Source: Bacteroidales bacterium (GTDB taxonomy: Bacteria; Bacteroidota; Bacteroidia; Bacteroidales; UBA7960). From it: a stretch of DNA of 5,850 bases. The notes beneath the pieces were generated by a model that was given only the letters and a program-made list of their open reading frames with translations, made no database searches and was not told the origin of the DNA. Location: contig SLDN01000219.1 in the NCBI GenBank assembly GCA_007125275.1, forward strand, positions 1 to 5,850, read 5' to 3'. This document shows positions 1-5,850 of the stretch, one piece after another; positions within the stretch are counted from its first letter, which is position 1, and every line of letters starts with the position of its first letter. Both the position numbers and the translations under genes were made by a program.

Positions 1-658
1 AGTTGTTGTAACGGTGCGGAAAAAATGGATTTTTGGCATTATCAAGAAATTTTTCCGAATTGCGTGTGATCAGAAAAAAGGTGGCGAAGCAGTGGCCTCC
101 GGTTTTGAGCACCCTTGCAATCTCTTGCAGGTAATTTTCCACCTCATCGGGCTGCATGTGGGTAAAAACTGAGATGAGTGCTGTAAGGTCGAAAACAGAA
201 TGCGGATACGGGAACATAAACTTTCCTGCCAATGCCTCACTTTCAAGGTTATAGAGGTCGTTTTGCAGTGGTATATGGGTAAAGTTGAAGTTTGAATACA
301 TTTTATAATGCTTCTTACACCATTCGATACCTTCTTTCACAATATCGAAACCTTCATAGCGGCCTTTTTCATCCAGAAAGCTGGTTAACGGCCTTGCCAG
401 TCTGCCAATGCCGCAGCCAATGTCGAGGACCTGGTATCCGGGTTTCAGCTGGCATGTGGATATCAGGTTCTTCAGCAAATCATCGCCGGCGGCGACAAAA
501 TCCCCCTGGCCGGTAAATATTTTCCCCCTTGGTGGCACCAGCGGCTGCCTTTTCCCTGAAACACTGTCAATCAGATCAGCAGGGAAGAAAACCAAGCGCC
601 GTGCCACACGCCGTTGTGCCGGGCCTAAAGAATAATACGCTTTTCTGAGCAGGCTCAT
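1..658 (-). CDS. Class I SAM-dependent methyltransferase (3' end cut by window edge)
   Basis: This is a partial gene: 219 codons are visible from the ATG and the frame is still open at the left edge, so the C-terminus is missing. The protein begins MSLLRKAYYSLGPAQRR. The SAM-binding motif I is VLDIGCGIG at about residues 77-85. The acidic residue after strand 2 is D105 in YEGFDIV. The later core has FDLTALISVFTHM at about 156-168 and the post-motif ARVLKTGG at about 181-188. These define a Rossmann-fold class I methyltransferase, probably soluble; no signal peptide or membrane segment is seen. An in-frame TAA three codons upstream fixes ATG as the earliest possible start. There is no Shine-Dalgarno. 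It follows purA by 89 bp on the same strand with no clear promoter of its own, so it may be read from purA. The first 70 residues are basic and then variable, and the substrate cannot be inferred; proteins with this RGKIFTG / FPY / SVFTHM pattern are generally annotated only to family level. Confidence 0.9.
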   Translation of the reverse strand, partial: MSLLRKAYYSLGPAQRRVARRLVFFPADLIDSVSGKRQPLVPPRGKIFTGQGDFVAAGDDLLKNLISTCQLKPGYQVLDIGCGIGRLARPLTSFLDEKGRYEGFDIVKEGIEWCKKHYKMYSNFNFTHIPLQNDLYNLESEALAGKFMFPYPHSVFDLTALISVFTHMQPDEVENYLQEIARVLKTGGHCFATFFLITRNSEKFLDNAKNPFFPHRYNN

Positions 659-747
659 AATATATTAGGATATGGCTGGTGAGATGATTTAATTAAAGAG
701 GGGCCGTATCCGACAATAAAACACTTGAAGAATCCGACACAATACGA

Positions 748-2088
748 TTAAAACTTCTTCGAAAGCCTTTCAAGAATCCCTGCCCCATTTCTGAACAGCG
801 TTTGTTTCCGATCGGGCCCCAGCGATATGATATCCACGGTGATGCCGATATATTCTTCTATAAGGCTTATGAAATCAAGCAATTCCAGCGGCAGCTGTTC
901 AAATGTATCCACTTTCCCGGGATCACTCTGCCACCCTTTAAGCTCCTTATATATCGGAGTGGCTTTAACGAGGTTGCAGGCAGGCGGCAAGATGTTTTTT
1001 TGTTCTCCATCGACTTCATAGGCAACGCATACCTGGATGTTCTTCAGTTCATTAAGCACATCTGCTTTTGTCATGATGAGACGGGAAACGCCGTTGATCA
1101 TCACGGCATATTTTAGTGCCGGCAGGTCGAGCCATCCGCACCGCCTGGGTCTGCCTGTCGTTGAGCCGTATTCATTTCCCATTTTACGAATGTGATCACC
1201 ATCATCGCCATGCAGTTCAGTGGGAAAGGGTCCGCTACCGACGCGTGTGCAGTAAGCTTTAAACACGCCGAACACTTCACCAATCCGGGAGGGAGCAAGT
1301 CCGAGGCCGATGCAAGCACCGGCTGCAATGGTATTTGATGATGTCACGAAGGGATATGACCCAAAGTCAATGTCAAGCAATGTCCCCTGGGCACCTTCAG
1401 CCAGAACACGTGCACCCTTGTCGAGCGCTTCATTGACAAACAGCTCACTTTGTACCTGCGGGATGGCAAGCAAGCGGTCAAGACCTTCGAACCAGGCTTT
1501 CTCGTAGGCATCAAAGGTTAGCCCGTCAAGACGCAGCTCCTCCACCTTACAACCCAGACTGGTGGCCAACGACAGATGTTCTGCCTTGAGCAAGTCGTAT
1601 TTCTGCCTGAAGTCAGGGGCAGAGGCATCTGCTATCCGGATTCCGCTGCGAGCAACCTTATCAGTATAAGCGGGGCCAATGCCTTTCAAAGTGCTTCCTA
1701 TCTTCAGCTTTCCCTTTTTATGCTCAAAGGCTGCGTCCAGCAGCCGGTGTGACGGCAATATCAAATGGGCCTTGCTGCAGATGAAGAGTGATTCATTTAG
1801 TTGTTCCAGTGGGATGTTCAACTGATCCATTTCTTTGCTAAAGATAAAAGGATCAACAACCACACCATTGCCAACCACATTAAGGCATCCCGGATGAAAA
1901 ATGCCCGAAGGGATGGTGTGAAGGATGTACTTTTTGTCTTCAAATGCCAGTGAATGCCCGGCATTCGGACCTCCCTGGAATCGTGCAACCATTTTGTAAT
2001 GAGGTGTCAGCACATCTACGATCTTGCCTTTGCCTTCATCGCCCCATTGCAGGCCCAGCAAAACATCTGCTCTGTTGTTTTCCGTCAT
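748..2088 (-). CDS. purA: Adenylosuccinate synthetase PurA
   Basis: PurA joins IMP and aspartate using GTP to give adenylosuccinate, the first committed step from IMP to AMP, in the cytoplasm. The family signatures are present in order (446-aa numbering): GLQWGDEGKGK at 12-22 with the catalytic Asp17, GGPNAGHS at 39-46 with the catalytic His45, GIGPAYTDK near 136-144, EGAQGTLLDIDFG at 231-243, VGSGPFPTEL at 283-292, TTGRPRRCGWLD at 310-321, the guanine-recognition TKADVL at 340-345, and SLGPDRKQT near 422-430. Asp17 and His45 are 28 residues apart, as Asp13 and His41 are in E. coli. The length is slightly above the usual 420-435. The frame extends to a GTG at 2115, but I chose the ATG at 2088. 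The predicted promoter would leave only about 10 nt before the GTG, and the nine extra residues fall outside the conserved fold. No Shine-Dalgarno is visible. It has its own promoter, 214 bp downstream of the Fur-family gene. Serine replaces the usual threonine after His45, a conservative change. Confidence 0.97.
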   Translation of the reverse strand: MTENNRADVLLGLQWGDEGKGKIVDVLTPHYKMVARFQGGPNAGHSLAFEDKKYILHTIPSGIFHPGCLNVVGNGVVVDPFIFSKEMDQLNIPLEQLNESLFICSKAHLILPSHRLLDAAFEHKKGKLKIGSTLKGIGPAYTDKVARSGIRIADASAPDFRQKYDLLKAEHLSLATSLGCKVEELRLDGLTFDAYEKAWFEGLDRLLAIPQVQSELFVNEALDKGARVLAEGAQGTLLDIDFGSYPFVTSSNTIAAGACIGLGLAPSRIGEVFGVFKAYCTRVGSGPFPTELHGDDGDHIRKMGNEYGSTTGRPRRCGWLDLPALKYAVMINGVSRLIMTKADVLNELKNIQVCVAYEVDGEQKNILPPACNLVKATPIYKELKGWQSDPGKVDTFEQLPLELLDFISLIEEYIGITVDIISLGPDRKQTLFRNGAGILERLSKKF

Positions 2089-2104
2089 AATGTTGGGTTT
2101 TGGA

Positions 2105-2124
2105 TGACAGGTCACTGCCTGTCA
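2105..2124. repeat. Inverted repeat in the purA start region
   Basis: A perfect 7-bp inverted repeat, TGACAGG at 2105-2111 and CCTGTCA at 2118-2124, is separated by 6 bp. It begins at about the predicted purA transcription start (near 2124-2127) and lies wholly upstream of the chosen ATG at 2088. It could be an operator for a dimeric repressor or a small hairpin at the 5' end of the purA mRNA. Nothing in the sequence decides between these. The same arm was not found before the other genes in the window. Confidence 0.5.
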
Positions 2125-2131
2125 ATGCATA

Positions 2132-2163
2132 CAAACTTATTTACTTGCCATGGAAAGGTCAAT
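2132..2163 (-). promoter_or_regulatory. Predicted purA promoter (Bacteroidota type)
   Basis: Read on the minus strand, the -33 element is ATTG (2160-2163, with the TTG core at 2160-2162). After 20 bp comes a perfect TAnnTTTG -7 box, TAAGTTTG (2132-2139). This fits the known TTTG / TAnnTTTG pattern of the Bacteroidota primary sigma factor. Transcription would begin near 2124-2127, giving a leader of about 36 nt to the purA ATG. The -7 box is identical to the one before the Fur-family gene. Confidence 0.55.
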
Positions 2164-2182
2164 TGCTTTATATGACATCATC

Positions 2183-2213
2183 AAAAATGATCCGTCAAAA
2201 CGTAAGATCATTT
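2183..2213 (-). terminator. 29-bp inverted repeat: possible terminator of the Fur-family gene, or an operator
   Basis: AAATGATC (2185-2192) pairs with GATCATTT (2206-2213). Inside it, a further CGT/ACG stem closes a TTTG loop, with a 3-nt bulge. On the minus strand the stem ends in a run of five T (2183-2187), three of them inside the stem. It lies about 90 bp after the Fur-family stop and 20 bp before the -33 element of purA. A factor-independent terminator is one reading, but the stem is AU-rich and the T tract is short. The other reading is a two-fold operator upstream of the purA promoter. Confidence 0.35.
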
Positions 2214-2302
2214 ATTTAGCCAAAAATAAGACAATTTACAAAGAGTGCAAACAAGAATGTGGAAATATATCAAAATATGCAGAAAACAATTGCAGAAAGA
2301 TG

Positions 2303-2776
2303 TCAGGACTCTTGCTTTCCGGTGCGGCAGGTCAGGCAGTTGCCATAAAAAGCAAGCGACCTCTTGGTTGTCTCAAAATTAAATAATTCACTTACCGATT
2401 CCTGGATGGCAAGCAACCTTGGATCGCAGAACTCATAAACACGGCCGCACTGAGAACAAACCAAATGGTCGTGCTGCTTGTATTTATATGATTTTTCAAA
2501 CTGTGCTACATTTTTACCAAACTGATGGCGTTGAACAAGGTTGCATTTTACGAGCAGCTCTATGGTATTATAAATGGTGGCCCGGCTAACCCTGTATTTG
2601 TTATTCTTCATTCTGATGTAAAGGGATTCTACATCAAAATGACCTTCCGTAAGATATATCTCACGCAAAATCGTGTATCGTTCCGGCGTCCTTCGATGGC
2701 CATTGTTCTGAAGATAAGCCGAAAAAATGTTTTTTACGGTGTCCAGCAGTTCTTTATCGCTATTGTTTTGATCCAT
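2303..2776 (-). CDS. Fur-family metal-dependent transcriptional regulator
   Basis: This is a 157-residue protein of usual Fur length. A winged-helix DNA-binding half comes first (about 1-85), with the recognition helix near RATIYNTIELL (65-75). The dimerisation and metal half follows. A structural zinc site of two CxxC pairs is intact (C107/C110, C147/C150), as in PerR and many Fur proteins. Ligands equivalent to E. coli Fur H33, E81, H88/H90 and E101 are present as H46, E94, H102/H104 and E115. In contrast, positions matching E. coli H87, E108 and H125 are Q101, L122 and R139, so the other metal site looks lost; only D103 (D89) remains. Glutamates at the two PerR aspartate positions argue against peroxide sensing by the B. 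subtilis PerR mechanism. The metal sensed (Fe, Zn or Mn) and the target genes cannot be told. An in-frame TAA five codons upstream limits the start to this ATG. It lies between the RelA/SpoT homologue and purA, with its own promoter. Confidence 0.93.
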   Translation of the reverse strand: MDQNNSDKELLDTVKNIFSAYLQNNGHRRTPERYTILREIYLTEGHFDVESLYIRMKNNKYRVSRATIYNTIELLVKCNLVQRHQFGKNVAQFEKSYKYKQHDHLVCSQCGRVYEFCDPRLLAIQESVSELFNFETTKRSLAFYGNCLTCRTGKQES

Positions 2777-2816
2777 TTCCGGTTTTTTTTAACAGACGCA
2801 ACAATCCGTTGAAGTC

Positions 2817-2849
2817 CAAACTTACTTAACGGGGCAATAAAGGTACAAA
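2817..2849 (-). promoter_or_regulatory. Predicted promoter of the Fur-family gene
   Basis: On the minus strand, TTTG (2846-2849), 21 bp and TAAGTTTG (2817-2824) together match the Bacteroidota consensus at every fixed base. Transcription would begin near 2809-2812, leaving a leader of about 35 nt that includes an A8 run just before the start codon. A second -7-like box, TACCTTTA (2838-2845), lies inside the spacer and could give a minor upstream start, but it has no good -33 partner. Confidence 0.55.
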
Positions 2850-2865
2850 AAAAATTATTATTTGA

Positions 2866-2895
2866 AATGTTTTTAAATAAAGACCTTTACAAGGT
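2866..2895 (-). terminator. Weak hairpin after the RelA/SpoT homologue
   Basis: ACCTT (2883-2887) and AAGGT (2891-2895) form a 5-bp stem with a 3-nt loop. On the minus strand it is followed by a T-rich CTTTATTT stretch. It starts 13 bp after the stop codon of the RelA/SpoT homologue, which is the right place for a terminator. The stem is short and the T run is interrupted, so this is only a candidate. Confidence 0.25.
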
Positions 2896-2908
2896 GATAA
2901 CCAAAACG

Positions 2909-5155
2909 CTAGTCACCGGCTTCCATCTTTCCTATTCGTGATACTTTTTCAATGCCTTTAAGCTGTTTCAATTTTTTGATCAGGTTATTCAAACGCCTGG
3001 TATCATTGATATAGAGCATGACCAGGCCTTCAAAGGTTCCGTGATGCGTATCGAAATGTATGTTTCGAATGTTCACATTATATTCACTGGAAATGGTATC
3101 GGTGATGTTTTTAAGCAGTCCTTGCTCATCAATGCCTTTGATTCTGATACCCGACAGGAAGGCAATGGATTCGTGGGTTACCCATTTTGCCTTGACCACC
3201 CGGTAGGCGTATTTGGACATCAGCTGCACGGCATTGGGGCAATTGTTGCGATGTATCTTGATCCCATCGAGTATTGTTACGAAGCCGAACACATCATCGC
3301 CGGGTATTGGATTGCAGCAAGGAGAAAGCGAGTAGGTCAGATTGTCCATGTTATCCCCGATAAGCAGTGTATCAGGTTTTTCCTTGAGCTGCTGGCGGAT
3401 GGGGTCGGGGGCAGCTTCTTTTTCAGCTGTTGCATCTTTTGATCTGGCAAACGGGTTTCTCATGTAACTGAGTATGCCTCCTTTCTCCTGCTCGGCGGCA
3501 TAAGCTTTCAGCTCTTTCTGGCCAATCTTCCCAGTGGCAACCTCATAAAAAAGGTCAAGAGGTGCTTTGAGCTTAAAATGATCAACAAGTTTTTGGATAT
3601 TCTCCGGATTGTTATCAATCTTAAACTGTCGCAGCTTGCGTTCCAGTATTTCCTTGCCATCTTCGGCCTGGGCTTTCATTTGTTCTTTAAGTGCCGACTT
3701 GATCTTCCCCTTTGCCCGGGCAGTGGTCACATAATTCAGCCAGTCTGTTTTGGGATGTTGTTTTTTTGATGTAATGATTTCCACCTGGTCACCACTCTTG
3801 AGCATTTGGCTGAGGGGTACCAGTTTGTGATTGACTTTAGCGCCGAGGCAGTTGTTCCCAATCTGTGTATGAATGCTGTAAGCAAAGTCGAGTGCCGTAG
3901 AATTGATTGGCAGGGTACGTAGTTCACCTTTTGGCGTAAATACGATGATCTCATCAGAAAACAGGTTCAGCTTAAAGTCATCAATAAAGTCGAGGGCATC
4001 AGTCTCTGCGCTTTTAAGGATTTCCCTTATGCGTCTCAACCATTTGTCGATACCACTTTCTCCACCCTTTGATTCTTTGTACTTCCAGTGTGCAGCATAA
4101 CCTTTTTCGGCCACATCATCCATCCTCACAGTCCTGATCTGCACCTCCACCCACTTCCCCTGCCGGCTCATCACCGTGGTATGCAGGGATTCATAGCCGT
4201 TTGCCTTTGGTGTAGATATCCAGTCGCGCAAACGGTCAGGATTGGGCTTGTAAATATCGGTAACTATTGAATACACCTTCCAGCAATCAGATTTTTCCAG
4301 GTCTTCCGCAGAATTCAGGATAAAGCGTACCGCAAAGATGTCGTAAACTTCTTCAAAGGGAACTTCCTTTTTTTTCATCTTGCTCCATATGGAGCTGATG
4401 GATTTTGTCCTGGCCTGAATCAGAAAATCCACCCTATCCTTTTGAAGCGCACGGCGTATGGGCTGGGTAAATGACTGAATAAATCTGTTTCGCTGTTCTT
4501 TTGTGTCAGCAAGCTTCTGAACAATGGTCTGGTAAACCTCAGGCTCAGTATATTTCATAGCGAGGTCTTCCAACTCGCTTTTGATGGCATGAAACCCCAG
4601 CCGGTGGGCTAGCGGGGCAAATAGATACAGTGTTTCATTGGCAACCTTGAGCTGTTTGCGCGGGGGCAGCGAATCCAGTGTACGCATGTTATGCAAACGG
4701 TCGGCAAGCTTGATCAGGATCACACGCACATCATCAGAAAGCGTGAGCAACATCTTCCTGAAATTCTCTGCCTGCACCGAGCTCGTTTGATCAAAAATCC
4801 CTGAAATCTTGGTGAGCCCGTCGATGATGCGGGAAACCTCTTCACCAAAATAATCGCTGATGTCTTCGAGTGTATAGTCAGTGTCCTCTACTACATCATG
4901 CAGCAGCGAACAAACCACGCTCGTAGCACCCAGGCCAATCTCTTCGACCACGATGCGCGCCACGGCAATCGGATGATAAATGTAAGGCTCACCACTTTTA
5001 CGACGGTGGTCAATATGGGCTTTGGCAGCAAAATCGAAGGCCTTGCGTATCAGCTTTCTGCCCTCCTTGCTCATGCCGGGGCGACAAACAGACAGCAACG
5101 AACGATAGCGCTTAACTATCTCCGACCTTTCCTTTTCCAGTGCCAGTTGATCCAT
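2909..5155 (-). CDS. relA/spoT: Bifunctional (p)ppGpp synthetase/hydrolase, RelA/SpoT homologue
   Basis: This long RSH protein (748 aa, normal length) makes (p)ppGpp from ATP and GDP/GTP and degrades it, setting the stringent response. The N-terminal HD hydrolase domain (about 25-190) has the expected metal and substrate residues: R52, H61, H86-D87, E90-D91 and D152 (in LADRLHN). The synthetase domain (about 235-360) has YDIFAVR with D272, NGYESLH with the guanine-stacking Y321, and VEVQIRT with E337. A TGS domain (about 402-462) begins IIVFTPKGE. After a helical and then low-complexity linker (about 555-600) comes the zinc-finger region with C613-C614, H635 and C639. A C-terminal ACT domain (about 667-745) follows. 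Both active sites look intact, so it should be bifunctional rather than synthetase-only. An in-frame TAG four codons upstream fixes the start. An AGGA lies 7 nt before the ATG, the only Shine-Dalgarno-like site in the window. It follows glyA by 180 bp on the same strand. Confidence 0.97.
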   Translation of the reverse strand: MDQLALEKERSEIVKRYRSLLSVCRPGMSKEGRKLIRKAFDFAAKAHIDHRRKSGEPYIYHPIAVARIVVEEIGLGATSVVCSLLHDVVEDTDYTLEDISDYFGEEVSRIIDGLTKISGIFDQTSSVQAENFRKMLLTLSDDVRVILIKLADRLHNMRTLDSLPPRKQLKVANETLYLFAPLAHRLGFHAIKSELEDLAMKYTEPEVYQTIVQKLADTKEQRNRFIQSFTQPIRRALQKDRVDFLIQARTKSISSIWSKMKKKEVPFEEVYDIFAVRFILNSAEDLEKSDCWKVYSIVTDIYKPNPDRLRDWISTPKANGYESLHTTVMSRQGKWVEVQIRTVRMDDVAEKGYAAHWKYKESKGGESGIDKWLRRIREILKSAETDALDFIDDFKLNLFSDEIIVFTPKGELRTLPINSTALDFAYSIHTQIGNNCLGAKVNHKLVPLSQMLKSGDQVEIITSKKQHPKTDWLNYVTTARAKGKIKSALKEQMKAQAEDGKEILERKLRQFKIDNNPENIQKLVDHFKLKAPLDLFYEVATGKIGQKELKAYAAEQEKGGILSYMRNPFARSKDATAEKEAAPDPIRQQLKEKPDTLLIGDNMDNLTYSLSPCCNPIPGDDVFGFVTILDGIKIHRNNCPNAVQLMSKYAYRVVKAKWVTHESIAFLSGIRIKGIDEQGLLKNITDTISSEYNVNIRNIHFDTHHGTFEGLVMLYINDTRRLNNLIKKLKQLKGIEKVSRIGKMEAGD

Positions 5156-5162
5156 AAAGATT

Positions 5163-5166
5163 TCCT
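5163..5166 (-). promoter_or_regulatory. Possible ribosome binding site of the RelA/SpoT homologue
   Basis: The minus strand reads AGGA followed by 7 nt and then the ATG. The other complete starts in this window have no such site, which is usual for Bacteroidota, so it may be a chance match. Confidence 0.3.
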
Positions 5167-5178
5167 AAATGTTGTACA

Positions 5179-5214
5179 TAAAGATACCAATTAATTGCAG
5201 AAAGAAATCACAAA
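5179..5214 (-). promoter_or_regulatory. Weak candidate promoter of the RelA/SpoT homologue
   Basis: TATCTTTA (5179-5186) matches seven of the eight positions of TAnnTTTG, and TTTG stands at 5211-5214. The 24-bp spacing is longer than the usual 19-22. It would give a short leader of about 17 nt. The rest of the 180-bp gap (5156-5335) contains no other clear promoter, no convincing glyA terminator and no small gene that I could support. Confidence 0.22.
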
Positions 5215-5335
5215 TAATGATCATGATGAAGGATGGCTAAGACAAGATGTTTATTGCCATTTAATACAATTTTCTTATGTCTCAGACTAATGCAGAAACC
5301 AATATTGAAGGCTTTTACAGGCACACACCATTCAT

Positions 5336-5850
5336 CTACCAGGCAAAAAGCGGGAAATCACCCATCAGTGCATTGACTTTTTTGCGAACACCGGCAATCA
5401 CTTTTTCATCATCGATGTTAGAAATAACTTCATCAATAAAATCAACGATTTTTACCACATCTGCTTCTTTTAACCCTCTTGTGGTAACGGCCGGCGTACC
5501 GATACGGATGCCTGAGGTCTGGAAGGGCGAGCGACTATCGAAAGGCACCATATTTTTATTGATGGTGATGTCAGCTTCAACCAGGATATTCTCCGCTTTT
5601 TTACCGGTGATTTCCGGAAACTTTGAGCGCAGGTCTATCAGCATCAAGTGATTGTCAGTGCCATTGGAGGTAACATGGTAACCTTTATCAATAAAAGCTT
5701 TTGCCATGGCCTGGGCATTTTTCATCACCTGTATGCCATATTCTTTGAATGAAGGATCAAGTGCTTCGCCGAATGCCACTGCCTTGGCGGCGATGACGTG
5801 CTCCAGCGGTCCGCCCTGTGTGCCGGGGAATACCGCACTGTCCAGCACTG
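5336..5850 (-). CDS. glyA: Serine hydroxymethyltransferase GlyA (5' part cut by window edge)
   Basis: GlyA is a PLP enzyme that converts serine and tetrahydrofolate to glycine and 5,10-methylene-tetrahydrofolate in the cytoplasm. It is the main source of one-carbon units for purine, thymidylate and methionine synthesis. Only the last 170 residues are visible, about 40 percent of a typical protein of 415-430 residues. The first full codon is a GTG that reads as an internal valine, not a start, because the frame is open to the right edge. Signatures in fragment numbering are [20 protein letters not shown] at 7-26 (the glycine-rich loop after the PLP lysine), [10 protein letters not shown] at 64-73, and [14 protein letters not shown] at 112-125. 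R115 in the last motif matches the substrate-carboxylate arginine (R363) of E. coli GlyA. The PLP-binding lysine lies outside the window. The C-terminus ends normally at TAG with no sign of decay. The following gene on the same strand is the RelA/SpoT homologue. Confidence 0.96.
   Translation of the reverse strand, partial: VLDSAVFPGTQGGPLEHVIAAKAVAFGEALDPSFKEYGIQVMKNAQAMAKAFIDKGYHVTSNGTDNHLMLIDLRSKFPEITGKKAENILVEADITINKNMVPFDSRSPFQTSGIRIGTPAVTTRGLKEADVVKIVDFIDEVISNIDDEKVIAGVRKKVNALMGDFPLFAW

Noticed and set aside
292..635. Plus-strand open frames at the left end
   Set aside because: They are antisense to the methyltransferase, whose minus-strand frame carries clear SAM-binding motifs through the whole region.
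802..1507. Plus-strand open frames opposite purA
   Set aside because: They lie fully antisense to a strongly conserved gene, show no family motif, and are explained as shadows of the purA reading frame.
2150..2386. Plus-strand open frame across the Fur-purA gap
   Set aside because: It overlaps the 3' end of the Fur-family gene and the predicted purA promoter, has Lys/Asn-rich AT-driven composition, and shows no motif.
3041..3442. 133-codon plus-strand open frame opposite the RelA/SpoT homologue
   Set aside because: The opposite strand encodes conserved linker, zinc-finger and ACT domain residues. The plus-strand translation has no recognisable fold or start signal.
5217..5224. ATGATCAT palindrome upstream of the RelA/SpoT homologue, resembling the arms of the Fur-purA inverted repeat
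   Set aside because: Only 8 bp of low-complexity AT-rich sequence is shared, and AATGATC also occurs inside coding sequence near 3576, so a common regulator site is not supported.
1..5850. Search for CRISPR arrays, insertion sequences, tRNA or rRNA genes, defence genes and frameshifts
   Set aside because: No regularly spaced repeats, transposase motifs, terminal repeats with target duplications, cloverleaf-like segments or broken frames were seen. The five genes read cleanly to their stops or to the window edges.

Overview
The window reads as a stretch of ordinary chromosome from a member of the Bacteroidota. Three things point there: promoter boxes of the TAnnTTTG type with a TTG/TTTG element about 20 bp upstream, almost no Shine-Dalgarno sequences before the starts, and the gene order RelA/SpoT homologue, Fur-family regulator, adenylosuccinate synthetase. 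This assignment is inference; no rRNA or tRNA is present to confirm it.

All five genes lie on the minus strand, so they are transcribed from right to left. In that order they are: the C-terminal part of serine hydroxymethyltransferase (glyA, cut by the right edge, ends at 5336); a full-length bifunctional (p)ppGpp synthetase/hydrolase (2909-5155); a Fur-family metalloregulator (2303-2776); adenylosuccinate synthetase (purA, 748-2088); and a class I SAM-dependent methyltransferase cut by the left edge (1-658). Four gaps separate them (180, 132, 214 and 89 bp). None is over 300 bp and none holds a convincing extra gene. The plus-strand open frames are shadows of these genes.

The clearest regulatory signals are two matching promoters. 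One precedes the regulator and one precedes purA. They share the identical -7 box TAAGTTTG and leave leaders of similar predicted length (about 35 nt). The regulator-purA gap also holds two inverted repeats. One is a 29-bp element that may terminate the regulator transcript or act as an operator. The other, TGACAGG-N6-CCTGTCA, starts at about the predicted purA transcription start.

The genes share a theme of nucleotide supply and growth control. GlyA feeds one-carbon units to folate, which purine synthesis uses. PurA commits IMP to AMP. The RelA/SpoT homologue makes and degrades (p)ppGpp, which is known to inhibit PurA in E. coli. The Fur-family protein is the least ordinary product: by hand alignment to E. 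coli Fur it keeps one metal site and the Cys4 zinc site, but has lost three of four ligands of the other site. No mobile element, CRISPR array, defence gene or clearly new system was seen.
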